Shown: in pieces, positions 24,213 through 32,820 of the stretch | Numbering within the stretch: the first letter of the stretch is position 1 | Layout: each line of letters opens with the position of its first letter | Assembly: GCA_015686845.1 (NCBI GenBank) | Contig: JADPRS010000028.1 | Coordinates: 1-44,843, forward strand | Length of the DNA stretch: 44,843 bases | Reading direction: 5' to 3' | Origin: Lutibacter sp. B2 | GTDB taxonomy: Bacteria > Bacillota > Clostridia > Peptostreptococcales > Thermotaleaceae | Made by a program: the position numbers and the translations under genes | The notes under the pieces: generated by a model | Seen by the model: only the letters and a program-made list of their open reading frames with translations | Told to the model about the DNA's origin: nothing | The model's database searches: none

Positions 24213-25901
24213 CTAACCATCATCCTTAATCATTTTAAAAATTTTTAATGCAATTTGAATATTTAACACATCATTATAATTATCGAAATCAATACCTGTT
24301 ATATCTTTAATCCTTTGTATTCTATATATTATAGTATTATAATGAGTATACATAGTTTCTGAAATTCTTTTTAAATTTCCTCTACATTTAAAATATGCCT
24401 CCAAAGTTTTCACAAATTCAGATCCCTTATCTCTATCATATATTACCAATGGCTCTAACATTTCTTTATAAAACTGAACAATCTCAGGTTTAAGACCTTC
24501 ATGTGATAAGATCCTGTATATTCCTAAATCATCATAATGAACAGGTGTACAGTCACTACTTGCTCCAATTTTTTCAGCAGCTCTACTTGCTTCTCTATAG
24601 GTCTTGTACAATTCATTAACATGATCATATTGTCTGCCTATGCCTATTGAAATATTTTCTTTTATATATTCTAGCTCAGCCAAGGATAGAATTTGATTAC
24701 AAAAATCAAATATCTCTTTCCTCACATTTTTACTATTGCTAGTAGCTTCTGATCCAAAAAGAATGATCAATCTATCACTTTTATTTCCATATATAATTTT
24801 TTCTTTTCTATATATAGTTAATCTTTTAACTATACTTAATAATTTGCCATTTAATTGATGTAAAAAATCTGTATTATTTGGCGTAAGCTTAATTTCCTTT
24901 TCCTTATTATTAACTACAATAACGATGGCTACATAACTAAGATTTTTATCGAAATCAAAAAATTGTGCACGCTCCATTGCCCTTTTTTGCCTACTATTAT
25001 CACTAGAAAAAAGATCATCAAAAAACTCTATTTTATGCTTACTTTCCATTTCAAAAATTGAAAGTTTTTTTATCAAATCTAATGCAATGATAGAAATTGA
25101 TGCCTTAATAACAGTAAGCTCTACAGAACTCAATTCTTTTTTATCTTTCCAAATAAATAGATCTCCATAATTCGTGCCTTTCGTATATATAGGGATTCTT
25201 ATCCTATCTAAAGTTTTTCCTTTAATCGTATCCTTAGCTCTAAAATAAGAAGATTTTTCTCCTTCAAAAATATTGATATCTTCACTTTCATAATTAACCT
25301 TTGAAATTATATCCTCTATATCAGAACGTATATCGTCTTCACAAAATGTAACATGGGTTTTAAATATATTTTCTTTAATAACCAGAGAATTATTTATACT
25401 TTTATAAATAGCTTCTCCTATTTCCATTAAGCCCCCACCTTCTAGCATTACGTTTATAAGTCTATTGTGTATATTATCAATTTTTAATAGTGTATTCGTC
25501 TGATTGTTTATTATTTCTGTCAAAGCTGGCATTATAATTTCTGAATAGGATATATCATTTGGTATCTCTATGATAGGAAATTTCAAATTATTTGCTATAG
25601 TTATAATCTCCGCTGGAATTTCTTTTATATATCTTTTCGTCTTTATTCCAATACCTGCAAGTCCTTTAGTATCAAAATCCGAAATTAATTCATTTAATTT
25701 TTTTATATTATCTTTTATTGAATAGGCTGTAGTAAATAAAAATTCTCCAGAGCTAACCCACTCTAAAATATCTGGAACCTCCATTACATTAACTTTCGTT
25801 ATTCTTCTATTTAATCCACCTTCACCTGCTATTATTTTTGCATTTTTTAATATTTCTAAATTTAATAGTTCTTTAACTGAAATACCAAATAGTTTATCCA
25901 T
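24213..25901 (-). CDS. pucR: PucR-family transcriptional regulator
   Basis: A 562-aa regulator of the PucR family, whose founding member in Bacillus subtilis controls purine catabolism. The N-terminal PucR domain (1-120) starts with ISVKELLNLEILKNAKIIAGEGGLNRRITKVNVMEVPDIL. The C-terminal HTH_30 domain (about 500-557) reads ETMYTHYNTIIYRIQRIKDITGI. The start is set at the ATG at 25901 with a GGGTGGGG stretch just upstream; the ATG five codons earlier has none. A near-perfect palindrome overlaps that upstream ATG and could be its operator. Likely targets are the flanking Mo hydroxylase, permease and allH operons. Effector unknown. Confidence 0.92.
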   Translation of the reverse strand: MDKLFGISVKELLNLEILKNAKIIAGEGGLNRRITKVNVMEVPDILEWVSSGEFLFTTAYSIKDNIKKLNELISDFDTKGLAGIGIKTKRYIKEIPAEIITIANNLKFPIIEIPNDISYSEIIMPALTEIINNQTNTLLKIDNIHNRLINVMLEGGGLMEIGEAIYKSINNSLVIKENIFKTHVTFCEDDIRSDIEDIISKVNYESEDINIFEGEKSSYFRAKDTIKGKTLDRIRIPIYTKGTNYGDLFIWKDKKELSSVELTVIKASISIIALDLIKKLSIFEMESKHKIEFFDDLFSSDNSRQKRAMERAQFFDFDKNLSYVAIVIVVNNKEKEIKLTPNNTDFLHQLNGKLLSIVKRLTIYRKEKIIYGNKSDRLIILFGSEATSNSKNVRKEIFDFCNQILSLAELEYIKENISIGIGRQYDHVNELYKTYREASRAAEKIGASSDCTPVHYDDLGIYRILSHEGLKPEIVQFYKEMLEPLVIYDRDKGSEFVKTLEAYFKCRGNLKRISETMYTHYNTIIYRIQRIKDITGIDFDNYNDVLNIQIALKIFKMIKDDG

Positions 25902-25914
25902 ATACCCCACCCTC

Positions 25915-25935
25915 ATTTGTTAATGTTTAACAAAT
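25915..25935. promoter_or_regulatory. Palindrome upstream of pucR, possible operator
   Basis: The arms ATTTGTTAA and TTTAACAAAT face each other across two bases, 14 bases upstream of the pucR start. The position suits autoregulation. It does not match the B. subtilis PucR box in full. Confidence 0.5.
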
Positions 25936-25994
25936 ATTTTTACTTATATTAAAATATATTATTATTTAACTAAAATATTCTTATAATTTTGAAC

Positions 25995-26026
25995 TAAAAA
26001 ATAAGCTCTTTTAAAAGAGCTTATTT
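25995..26026 (-). terminator. Terminator after the nucleobase permease gene
   Basis: A perfect 14-bp-arm palindrome AAATAAGCTCTTTT / AAAAGAGCTTATTT followed on the minus strand by further T residues, 22 bases past the permease stop. It separates the xdh-permease transcript from pucR. Confidence 0.85.
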
Positions 26027-26047
26027 AACGAGAGGCTATTACTAATA

Positions 26048-27289
26048 TTATTCTGGTAATACTTTGTTAAGTATAATACCTATTATAGCTGCTAGTGCCA
26101 TTCCTTCAATAGAAAAGCTACCTAGATGAATAGAAGCACCGCCAAGACCTAATACAAGGATTACAGCACAAATAATTAAGTTTCTAGATTGAGTAAAATC
26201 AACTTTATGTTCAACTAGTGTTCTCATACCAATGGAAGCTATCATCCCAAATAATATGATAGATATTCCTCCAACTACTGCTGTTGGAATTGTACTAATT
26301 AAACCACCAAGCTTAGGTACTAATCCTAATAGGATAGCAAAGCATGCTGCTATTCTCATTACTTTAGGATCCCATACTCTTGTTAGTGCTAATACGCCTG
26401 TATTTTCAGAATAAGTTGTATTTGCAGGCCCACCAAACATTGCTGAAATAGCAGTACATACGCCATCAGCAGTTAGGGTTCTATGAAGACCTGGATCTTT
26501 TATGAAATCTTTTTCTACCGTAGCACCTATGGCTAAAATATCTCCTACATGCTCTACCATTGTAGCTAATGCTACTGGCGCAACGGTCATAACGCAACTC
26601 ATATCAAATTTAGCCATTGTAAAATGAGGAACTCCAAACCAAGATGTATTTGCCATAGCTGAAAAATCAACGTTTCCAGTTACCAGTGCCACTATATATC
26701 CGCCTACCAAACCTATAAGTACTGGAATAACCTTCATGAACCCTTTCGTAAATATGCTAACGATCATTACAATTAAAAAACTTACTATTGCTAAACTCCA
26801 CTTTTGAGAAGCCATACTTATAGCAGTTGGTGCAAGTTTTAAACCTATAACTGCAATAATTGGACCCGTTACGATTGGTGGGAAAAATTTAAGAACCTTT
26901 TCTGCATCAAAATAATACATTAGTATTGCTAATACTAGATACACGAATCCTGCTACAACAATACCGCCTCTCGCATATTGTAGCCCTACTTCTTTTGAAA
27001 CATTATTTTTTTCCATCATTGCTACTACCGCTAACATGGGTGCAATAAACGCAAAGGATGAACCTAAAAAAACAGGCACTTTCTTCTTCGTAATCAGGTG
27101 ACATAAAAGCGTACAAACGCCAGCCATAAATAATGTAACCGAAATATCAAGTCCTGTAATCATTGGAACTAAAACAGTTGCTCCAAACATTGTAAAAGTA
27201 TGCTGCAAACCTAAAATCGTTGCTTTTCCTTTTGATAACTGGTTAATATCTGTTATAGCACTTGATTTGGTTAAAGCATCTTCGCTCAT
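26048..27289 (-). CDS. NCS2-family nucleobase (uracil/xanthine) permease
   Basis: A 413-aa membrane transporter of the nucleobase:cation symporter-2 family with about 14 hydrophobic segments. The start has LGLQHTFTMFGATVLVPMITGLDI and the substrate-site region reads GGPANTTYSENTGVLALTRVWDPKVM. This segment looks more like UraA/PyrP uracil permeases (NTTY-E-x-G) than classical PbuX xanthine permeases, while the neighbours (Mo hydroxylase, PucR) suggest a purine. Both readings stay open, and the answer bears on what the whole island degrades. A GGGGG ribosome binding site precedes the ATG; a hairpin with a GAGAGGTT loop lies in the leader. Confidence 0.88.
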   Translation of the reverse strand: MSEDALTKSSAITDINQLSKGKATILGLQHTFTMFGATVLVPMITGLDISVTLFMAGVCTLLCHLITKKKVPVFLGSSFAFIAPMLAVVAMMEKNNVSKEVGLQYARGGIVVAGFVYLVLAILMYYFDAEKVLKFFPPIVTGPIIAVIGLKLAPTAISMASQKWSLAIVSFLIVMIVSIFTKGFMKVIPVLIGLVGGYIVALVTGNVDFSAMANTSWFGVPHFTMAKFDMSCVMTVAPVALATMVEHVGDILAIGATVEKDFIKDPGLHRTLTADGVCTAISAMFGGPANTTYSENTGVLALTRVWDPKVMRIAACFAILLGLVPKLGGLISTIPTAVVGGISIILFGMIASIGMRTLVEHKVDFTQSRNLIICAVILVLGLGGASIHLGSFSIEGMALAAIIGIILNKVLPE

Positions 27290-27326
27290 TAATTAACCCC
27301 CTTTAATTTTTTACTTCAAATTAGAC

Positions 27327-27379
27327 AACCTCTCGTTATATATAGACATAAGCTGCAAGAAACCTCTCACAGCTTATGT
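27327..27379 (-). promoter_or_regulatory. Hairpin and GAGAGGTT elements in the permease leader
   Basis: On the minus strand a 10-bp stem ACATAAGCTG / CAGCTTATGT (27379-27370 and 27355-27346) carries a 14-base loop containing GAGAGGTT. A second GAGAGGTT follows at 27334-27327 inside AACGAGAGGTT. GNGAGGYU is the 3' part of the PyrR-binding RNA consensus, but the upstream ARUCC part is not seen. There is no T run after the stem, so it is not a plain terminator. Confidence 0.5.
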
Positions 27380-27404
27380 TAACAATGCCTATGCTTAGTT
27401 ATAT

Positions 27405-29717
27405 CTATTTGTTATTTTTTTCTTTCATTGCATTTAGTACTTTTTCAGGTGTTAATGGCAAAGAATTAATCGTAATTCCTAAAGCATCGCATAAAGCATT
27501 TGCAATAGCAGGAGCAGAAGGAATCATGGCTGGCTCTGAAACTCCTCTTGCACCAAAAGGTCCTGTCTTTTCTTCATTTTCAATAAATTTTATAATCATC
27601 TCTGGCATATCATTAGCTGTAGGTATCTTATAATCTACAAATGAAGGATTTAAAGGTTTTCCATCCTTAAACTTTAATTCTTCCCATAATGCAGAACCTA
27701 TACCTTGAACAATTGCGCCTTCTATCTGTCCTTCAACTAATGTTGGATTCACTACCTTTCCAACATCAAAGCTTGATACAACATTTAATACTTTTATATT
27801 TCCAGTTTGTGTATCAACTTCAATATCAACACCTTGACATCCATAGGTCCAATAAGCAACAGGTTTATCTCCTAAACCTGTTTCATGATCATGATCTTTA
27901 ACATTAGGCGGGATAAAAACACCTCTTCCTATAATTGGACCATGTATACCTGATCCATCAGGCATTGTAAGTCCTAAAGAAAGATCAGCAATAGCTACCT
28001 TCTTATCAGGATAAATAGTAGATACAACATAACCATCTTCTAATTTTAAATCTCTCTTATATATTCCTAACTTCAGGCTAGCTAATTCTAACAATTGCGC
28101 TTTAGCATCCTCACATGCGTTTATTACAGAATTACCTGCGCAATAAGTTATACGACTTGCAACTGTTTGCCACTCATAAGGAGTATGGTCTGTATCTCCA
28201 GTTTTTATGGTTATTTTCTCTGGTGGAATAGATAATACTTCTGCTGCAAATTGAGTTAATGCCGTATCTGAACCTTGACCTATATCTTGAGCACTTACTA
28301 ATAAATACGCTGTTCCATCTTCATTTAGTCTAACAATTGCTGAAGAAGCAACATTATTTGGCATTGATGGTGCCTTCATCCCAAATGCAATGCCTTTCGC
28401 TCTTACTTTATTAGGGGATAGAGATTCTACCTTTTCATTAGGATCAAAATCTTCTAATACTTGGTCTAGACAATCAAGAAGTCCACAAGTATCAATTGGT
28501 GCATTTGTAGCAGTTCTTCCTCCAACCTTTTGTGCATTGATCCTTCTAATTTCAATAGGATCAATACCTAGCTCATTGGCTATAATATTCATATTTCTTT
28601 CTATTCCAAATTGTATTTCTGACATTCCAAACCCTCTATATGGTCCTCCAACAGGATGATTTGTATAAACACAATATGAATCACACCATATATTTTCTAT
28701 ATCATAGGGCCCTACTGCTGCAAATCCAGCTGCCTTAGTAATATTAACTCCATATTCAGTATATGCACCACCATCCCATACATACTGATCTTTAATTGCT
28801 ATAATTTTACCGTTTTTCATAACGCCAGTTTTAAATTTAGAATGCATTCCTTGCCTAACAAAAGAATTTATAAATTCATCTTTCCTTGAGAAAGTAAGTT
28901 TAACGGGTCTACCTTTACTCTTCATTGCAAGCGGTATAACTATACCTTCCAACGTAGTCCCGGCCTTACTTCCAAAGCCTCCACCTACCGCTGGCGAAAG
29001 TACTCTTATCTTATTTAAAGGAATATCAAAAGCAACTGATAAGGCAAGTCTTACTGCATATGGTGATTGACAGCTTGCCCAAACGGTTAGACTACCTTCT
29101 CTATCTACACTAGCGATTGCAGAATGATTTTCAATAGGACAATGTTGAATATGTGGTACATAAAAATCATTTTCGAAAATATAATCTGCCTTTTTAAAAG
29201 CCTCTTCAACATCTCCCTTTCTAACCTTATAATGATTACTAATATTCGTATCAGGTTTTGGTGCAAATACAGATGCATATTTATATGTACCTAAATCTGG
29301 ATGTATGAGTGGTGCATCTTCCTTCATAGCATCTAATGCATTTGTAACTATTGGGAGATCTTCATATTCTATTTCGATAAGTTTAACAGCTTCATGCGCT
29401 ATCTCTTCAGTCTCTGCAGCTACTGCCGCTACTGCTTCTCCCATATATCTAACTTTATCTACAGCTAAAAAGTTTTTATCTTCTAAATAAAGTCCTACCC
29501 TTTTAGGAAAATCTTTACCTGTTGTTATTACTTTAACACCAGGTAATTTTTCAGCTTTACTAATATCTATATGAATGATTTTTGCATGAGGACGTGTACT
29601 TCTCTTTACTGCTGCATATAACATTCTAGGAAACTTTAAATCATCAACATATTTCAAATCTCCAGTAACCTTCTTGATCCCATCCACTCTATTCACACTC
29701 GTTCCTACGTATTTCAC
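27405..29717 (-). CDS. xdhA: Xanthine-dehydrogenase-type molybdenum hydroxylase, Mo-binding subunit
   Basis: The catalytic subunit (770 aa) of a three-part molybdenum hydroxylase that hydroxylates N-heterocycles at carbon with water as oxygen source. The N-terminal Ald_Xan_dh domain carries RVDGIKKVTGDLKYVDDL and MGEAVAAVAAET; then the Mo-pterin-binding parts PAVGGGFGSKAGTTLEG, GGPYRGFGMSEIQFGIERNMN and SAQDIGQGSDTALTQFAAEV; and near the C-terminus the segment GARGVSEPAMIPSAPAIANAL with the expected active-site glutamate. Start is GTG at 29717 after AAAGGGGG; the six-codon longer version from TTG would contain that site. The yqeB/xdhC pair hints at a labile selenium cofactor. Substrate could be xanthine, hypoxanthine or another base. 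Confidence 0.93.
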   Translation of the reverse strand: MKYVGTSVNRVDGIKKVTGDLKYVDDLKFPRMLYAAVKRSTRPHAKIIHIDISKAEKLPGVKVITTGKDFPKRVGLYLEDKNFLAVDKVRYMGEAVAAVAAETEEIAHEAVKLIEIEYEDLPIVTNALDAMKEDAPLIHPDLGTYKYASVFAPKPDTNISNHYKVRKGDVEEAFKKADYIFENDFYVPHIQHCPIENHSAIASVDREGSLTVWASCQSPYAVRLALSVAFDIPLNKIRVLSPAVGGGFGSKAGTTLEGIVIPLAMKSKGRPVKLTFSRKDEFINSFVRQGMHSKFKTGVMKNGKIIAIKDQYVWDGGAYTEYGVNITKAAGFAAVGPYDIENIWCDSYCVYTNHPVGGPYRGFGMSEIQFGIERNMNIIANELGIDPIEIRRINAQKVGGRTATNAPIDTCGLLDCLDQVLEDFDPNEKVESLSPNKVRAKGIAFGMKAPSMPNNVASSAIVRLNEDGTAYLLVSAQDIGQGSDTALTQFAAEVLSIPPEKITIKTGDTDHTPYEWQTVASRITYCAGNSVINACEDAKAQLLELASLKLGIYKRDLKLEDGYVVSTIYPDKKVAIADLSLGLTMPDGSGIHGPIIGRGVFIPPNVKDHDHETGLGDKPVAYWTYGCQGVDIEVDTQTGNIKVLNVVSSFDVGKVVNPTLVEGQIEGAIVQGIGSALWEELKFKDGKPLNPSFVDYKIPTANDMPEMIIKFIENEEKTGPFGARGVSEPAMIPSAPAIANALCDALGITINSLPLTPEKVLNAMKEKNNK

Positions 29718-29739
29718 TATGTAACCCCCTTTCAAATTA

Positions 29740-30207
29740 CTACTTATTATTCTCTACAACTTCCATTATTGCTTCAACGATTTTCTTATATCCAGTACAT
29801 CTACAAAGATTTCCACTAATAGCTTCTTTTACTTCATCTTCTGTAGGTGTTGCATTTTCTTTTAATAATCCTTTGGCTGACATAATCATTCCAGGGGTAC
29901 AATATCCACACTGTAATGCTCCATTATTAACAAAAGATAATTGAAGCTCATCTAGTTTTGTACCATTGGATAATCCTTCTATTGTAAGAATTTCTTTACC
30001 ATCTGCTTCTATCCCTAACATCATACAAGCATTAACAGGTCTTCCATCTACTAAAATTGTACAAGCTCCACATTCCCCTAACCCGCAACCTTCCTTTGCA
30101 CCTGTTAAGTCAAAATCTTCTCTTAAAACCTTAAGAAGCGTTCTATTTGCTTCTACTTCATGTTCTACATTTTCATTGTTTAAAATAAAATTAATTTTAT
30201 ATTTCAC
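29740..30207 (-). CDS. xdhC2: Mo-hydroxylase [2Fe-2S] subunit
   Basis: The small iron-sulfur subunit (155 aa) passes electrons from the Mo centre to FAD. The plant-type [2Fe-2S] ligands are in GCGLGECGACTILVDGRPVNAC and the second cluster in CGYCTPG and CRCTG. The start is GTG, after a GGGGGGG run. It sits between the FAD and Mo subunit genes with about 15-20 base gaps. The symbol is descriptive, to avoid confusion with the maturation gene named xdhC. Confidence 0.95.
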   Translation of the reverse strand: MKYKINFILNNENVEHEVEANRTLLKVLREDFDLTGAKEGCGLGECGACTILVDGRPVNACMMLGIEADGKEILTIEGLSNGTKLDELQLSFVNNGALQCGYCTPGMIMSAKGLLKENATPTEDEVKEAISGNLCRCTGYKKIVEAIMEVVENNK

Positions 30208-30220
30208 CTATAACCCCCCC

Positions 30221-31057
30221 TTAGCTTCTAACTGCATTCAAGTTTCTTTTTACTGCTATTTTTATCATTTCAATACGGTACTCCTTAGATGCACGCACAT
30301 CCTCTATTGGGGATGCTTCTGATGCCGCAATTTTAGCAGCTTCTTCAATTACTTCATCCGTTAATTTCTTACCCTTAATAAAGCTTTCTGCCTTTCTAGC
30401 TCTTATAGGTGTTGGTGCTACAGATGCTAATGCAATTCTTATTTCATCATTTATTTTTACGACAGTTGAAGCTACTGTAGATAAGTCAACTTCTTTTCTT
30501 CGTGAGATTTTTTGAAAATCACCAATTATATTTTCATATGCTGGTATTCTTACACCTTTGACTATTTCTCCATGTTCTAGGGAAACTTTTCTTACCCAAA
30601 CAAAAAGTTCATTTATAGGTATTTCTCTTTCTCCATTTGGTCCATATACTAAGACCTTTGCATCTAATGCAAGTAACGGGGTAGATGTATCTGCCAAAGG
30701 AGAAGCATTACAAATATTGCCTGTCATGGTTGCCTTATTTCTAATTTGACCTGAACCTACAGATTTTGCTGCATTAGAAAGCACCTTATACTTTTCTTTT
30801 ACGATCTGGTTATGAGCCATATCATTTAATACAACACATGCACCAACAAATAAACCTTCTTTTTCATCAAATTTAATATTATGTAATTCCTTTATTCCCT
30901 TAATATCTACCACTACGTCAGGACTGGTTATTCCCTCCTTCATCCTTATGATCAAATCAGTTCCTCCATTTAAAATATGTGCATTTGCCCCTTTTTTAAT
31001 TAAAAGTTCACTTGCTTCTTTTAATGTGCTGGGTTTAAAATACTCAAAATTTTTCAT
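30221..31057 (-). CDS. xdhB: Mo-hydroxylase FAD-binding subunit
   Basis: The FAD subunit (278 aa) of the molybdenum hydroxylase. The N-terminal FAD_binding_5 part has FKPSTLKEASELL and the pyrophosphate loop AHILNGGTDLIIRMKEG; the second FAD contact is ATMTGNICNASPLADTSTPLLAL. The C-terminal CO_deh_flav_C domain follows (about 170-275). It is the first gene of the xdh operon and starts after GGAGGTGAAGGG. NAD is the common electron acceptor in this type but the acceptor cannot be read here. Confidence 0.94.
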   Translation of the reverse strand: MKNFEYFKPSTLKEASELLIKKGANAHILNGGTDLIIRMKEGITSPDVVVDIKGIKELHNIKFDEKEGLFVGACVVLNDMAHNQIVKEKYKVLSNAAKSVGSGQIRNKATMTGNICNASPLADTSTPLLALDAKVLVYGPNGEREIPINELFVWVRKVSLEHGEIVKGVRIPAYENIIGDFQKISRRKEVDLSTVASTVVKINDEIRIALASVAPTPIRARKAESFIKGKKLTDEVIEEAAKIAASEASPIEDVRASKEYRIEMIKIAVKRNLNAVRS

Positions 31058-31470
31058 CCCTTCACCTCCATAATTATTAAAAAAGTTATATTTAATATTT
31101 CTAAATAATATACTTGTATATCTAGTTATCCCTTATAACATTGTATTCAGGTTTCAATCCATATATTTTAGGTGAATATTTACTAATTCAGCTTTTGCTA
31201 ATTGTTTACTATCACCAAAATGCCATTGTATAATTTTCAAAATATATTTATAAATTTTATATGCTGTATATATATCAAAAAACAATTCACTTTCTGTACA
31301 CATCTGAAATACAAATGTTTTTCAAAAATATACAAAATTCTACCTATTTAGTTGCATTTTTCAAAAAAAACTATATAATATATAGTTATATAAATAGAAA
31401 AGAGGTGAATTGTAAATATACTAGATTTATTACAAAAATTAAAATTCAAAACAGAAAGGAGTAAATTCAA
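31058..31470. promoter_or_regulatory. Divergent regulatory region between xdhB and the DUF3100 pair
   Basis: This 413-base gap holds no convincing gene; a 67-codon frame at 31261-31464 lacks a ribosome binding site and has low-complexity composition. On the plus strand -35 TTGCAT (31352-31357) and -10 TATAAT (31374-31379) are 16 bases apart. A perfect 17-bp palindrome, ACTATATA-A-TATATAGT (31370-31386), covers the -10 and would be a good repressor site. A minus-strand promoter for xdhB must also be here but I cannot place it with confidence. Confidence 0.6.
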
Positions 31471-32331
31471 ATGTCTAAAAAAGAATTAACTGAAAATGAG
31501 ATTATTAGCATGAAAGGAAGACTTAACGTTTTTATCAAACTATTTATTACTGTATTATTCATCGTTATTTTTTCTGAATTAATAGGAGTTAAAAAATATT
31601 CCTTAGGCCCTGGTTCTGTTGTATTATTGCCTATGCTATATGCAGTAATTATAGGACTTATAATAACGCCAGATATTCTTGGTAAACCTTTGAATTTTTT
31701 AAGAAATCTTATTTCTAATGAAGAAATAGAACTAGCAGGTACAATGGTTATGCTTGCACTATTACCGCTTGGAGTAAAGTACGGTACATTGGTTGGTCCA
31801 AATATCGTAAAAGTAGTTCAAGCAGGTCCAGCATTCTTACTACAAGAATTAGGAAATCTACTTACACCTGTATTAGCTCTACCTTTAGCTTTACTTTTAG
31901 GATTAAGAAGAGAAGCTGTTGGAGGTACTGTTAGTATTTGTAGAGAGCCTACTTTAGGGGTTATAGGAGAAAGATATGGAATGAACTCGCCAGAAGGTAC
32001 TGGCGTTCTTGGTACATATATGATTGGTACAGTTTTTGGAACGATTTTCTTTGGATTATTAGGTTCTTTCGCCGTTACTTCTGGTCTTCATCCATATGCA
32101 TTAGCAATGGCATGCGGAATGGGAAGTGGAAGTATGATGACAGCTGCATCATCTTCATTATCAGCTGCTGTATCTCCAGAAATGAAGGATACGATCTTAG
32201 CTTATGCAGCTACTAGTAATATGTTAACAGGGGTAACTGGAATGTATTCTGTCGTATTTATAGCACTTCCTTTTACAAATTGGTACTATACTAAATTAGC
32301 GCCAAAGTTTTCAAAAAAGGGGGACAAATAA
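31471..32331 (+). CDS. DUF3100-type integral membrane protein
   Basis: A 286-aa membrane protein with eight or more hydrophobic segments, which I recognise as DUF3100-like from LGPGSVVLLPMLYAVIIGLII, LGLRREAVGGTVSICREPTLGVIGERYGMNSPEG and YALAMACGMGSGSMMTAASSSLSA. Glycine- and serine-rich motifs inside membrane segments look like substrate or ion sites of a carrier. The family is uncharacterised. Start after AAAGGAG. The next gene begins at the base after the stop, so the two are likely the halves of one carrier, with the M20 amidohydrolase downstream. Confidence 0.75.
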   Translation: MSKKELTENEIISMKGRLNVFIKLFITVLFIVIFSELIGVKKYSLGPGSVVLLPMLYAVIIGLIITPDILGKPLNFLRNLISNEEIELAGTMVMLALLPLGVKYGTLVGPNIVKVVQAGPAFLLQELGNLLTPVLALPLALLLGLRREAVGGTVSICREPTLGVIGERYGMNSPEGTGVLGTYMIGTVFGTIFFGLLGSFAVTSGLHPYALAMACGMGSGSMMTAASSSLSAAVSPEMKDTILAYAATSNMLTGVTGMYSVVFIALPFTNWYYTKLAPKFSKKGDK

Positions 32332-32802
32332 ATGCTTAAGAAAAATTTAGATCAATTAAAATTACTAATTGTTATAGGTATTTTAATTTTAGTAGGACAA
32401 AAAGTTGGATTTATGGTAGTTGATAAAGAGTTTTCTGTAGCTGCTGCTCTCCCTGGAACTATACTTATAATCGTAGTTTGTTTACTTTCATTAATGATAA
32501 AAGAATGTTTACCTAATTTAAAGTTCCCTGCATTTGCTTGGGCTACTATGATCGGATTAATTTTAAGTATGCCCTTTATGCCTACTGCAAAAGCATTTTT
32601 AGCGTATACGAATGAGGTAAACTTTTTATCTACAACTACACCAATTCTTGCTTTCGCAGGTATTTCTGTAGGAAATAAAGTACAAGAATTAAAGTCAATG
32701 AGCTGGAAGATTGTATTAATTTCATTACTTGTATTTACAAGTACTTTCTTCGGTTCAGCAATAATTGCTCAGATCGTATTAAAACTACAAGGAATTATCT
32801 AA
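32332..32802 (+). CDS. Small membrane protein, partner of the DUF3100 protein
   Basis: A 156-aa protein with about five hydrophobic segments (LLIVIGILILVGQKVGF, ALPGTILIIVVCLLSLMI, FAWATMIGLILSMPF, and two more). Its ATG directly follows the stop of the DUF3100 gene, and the ribosome binding site GGGGG lies in the end of that gene, so translation is coupled. I do not recognise a characterised family. By arrangement it is probably the second subunit of a two-part transporter. Confidence 0.7.
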   Translation: MLKKNLDQLKLLIVIGILILVGQKVGFMVVDKEFSVAAALPGTILIIVVCLLSLMIKECLPNLKFPAFAWATMIGLILSMPFMPTAKAFLAYTNEVNFLSTTTPILAFAGISVGNKVQELKSMSWKIVLISLLVFTSTFFGSAIIAQIVLKLQGII

Positions 32803-32820
32803 TTTTCGGAGGCGAAAGTC

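Noticed and set aside
27327-27379. Full PyrR-binding site
   Set aside because: Only the GNGAGGYU half fits; the ARUCC half and its pairing partner are missing.
27290-27404. Purine riboswitch before the nucleobase permease
   Set aside because: The conserved junction segments of the guanine/adenine aptamer are absent; only a simple hairpin and GAGAGGTT repeats are seen.
31261-31464. 67-codon frame in the xdhB-DUF3100 gap
   Set aside because: No ribosome binding site, low-complexity composition, overlaps the promoter and palindrome.
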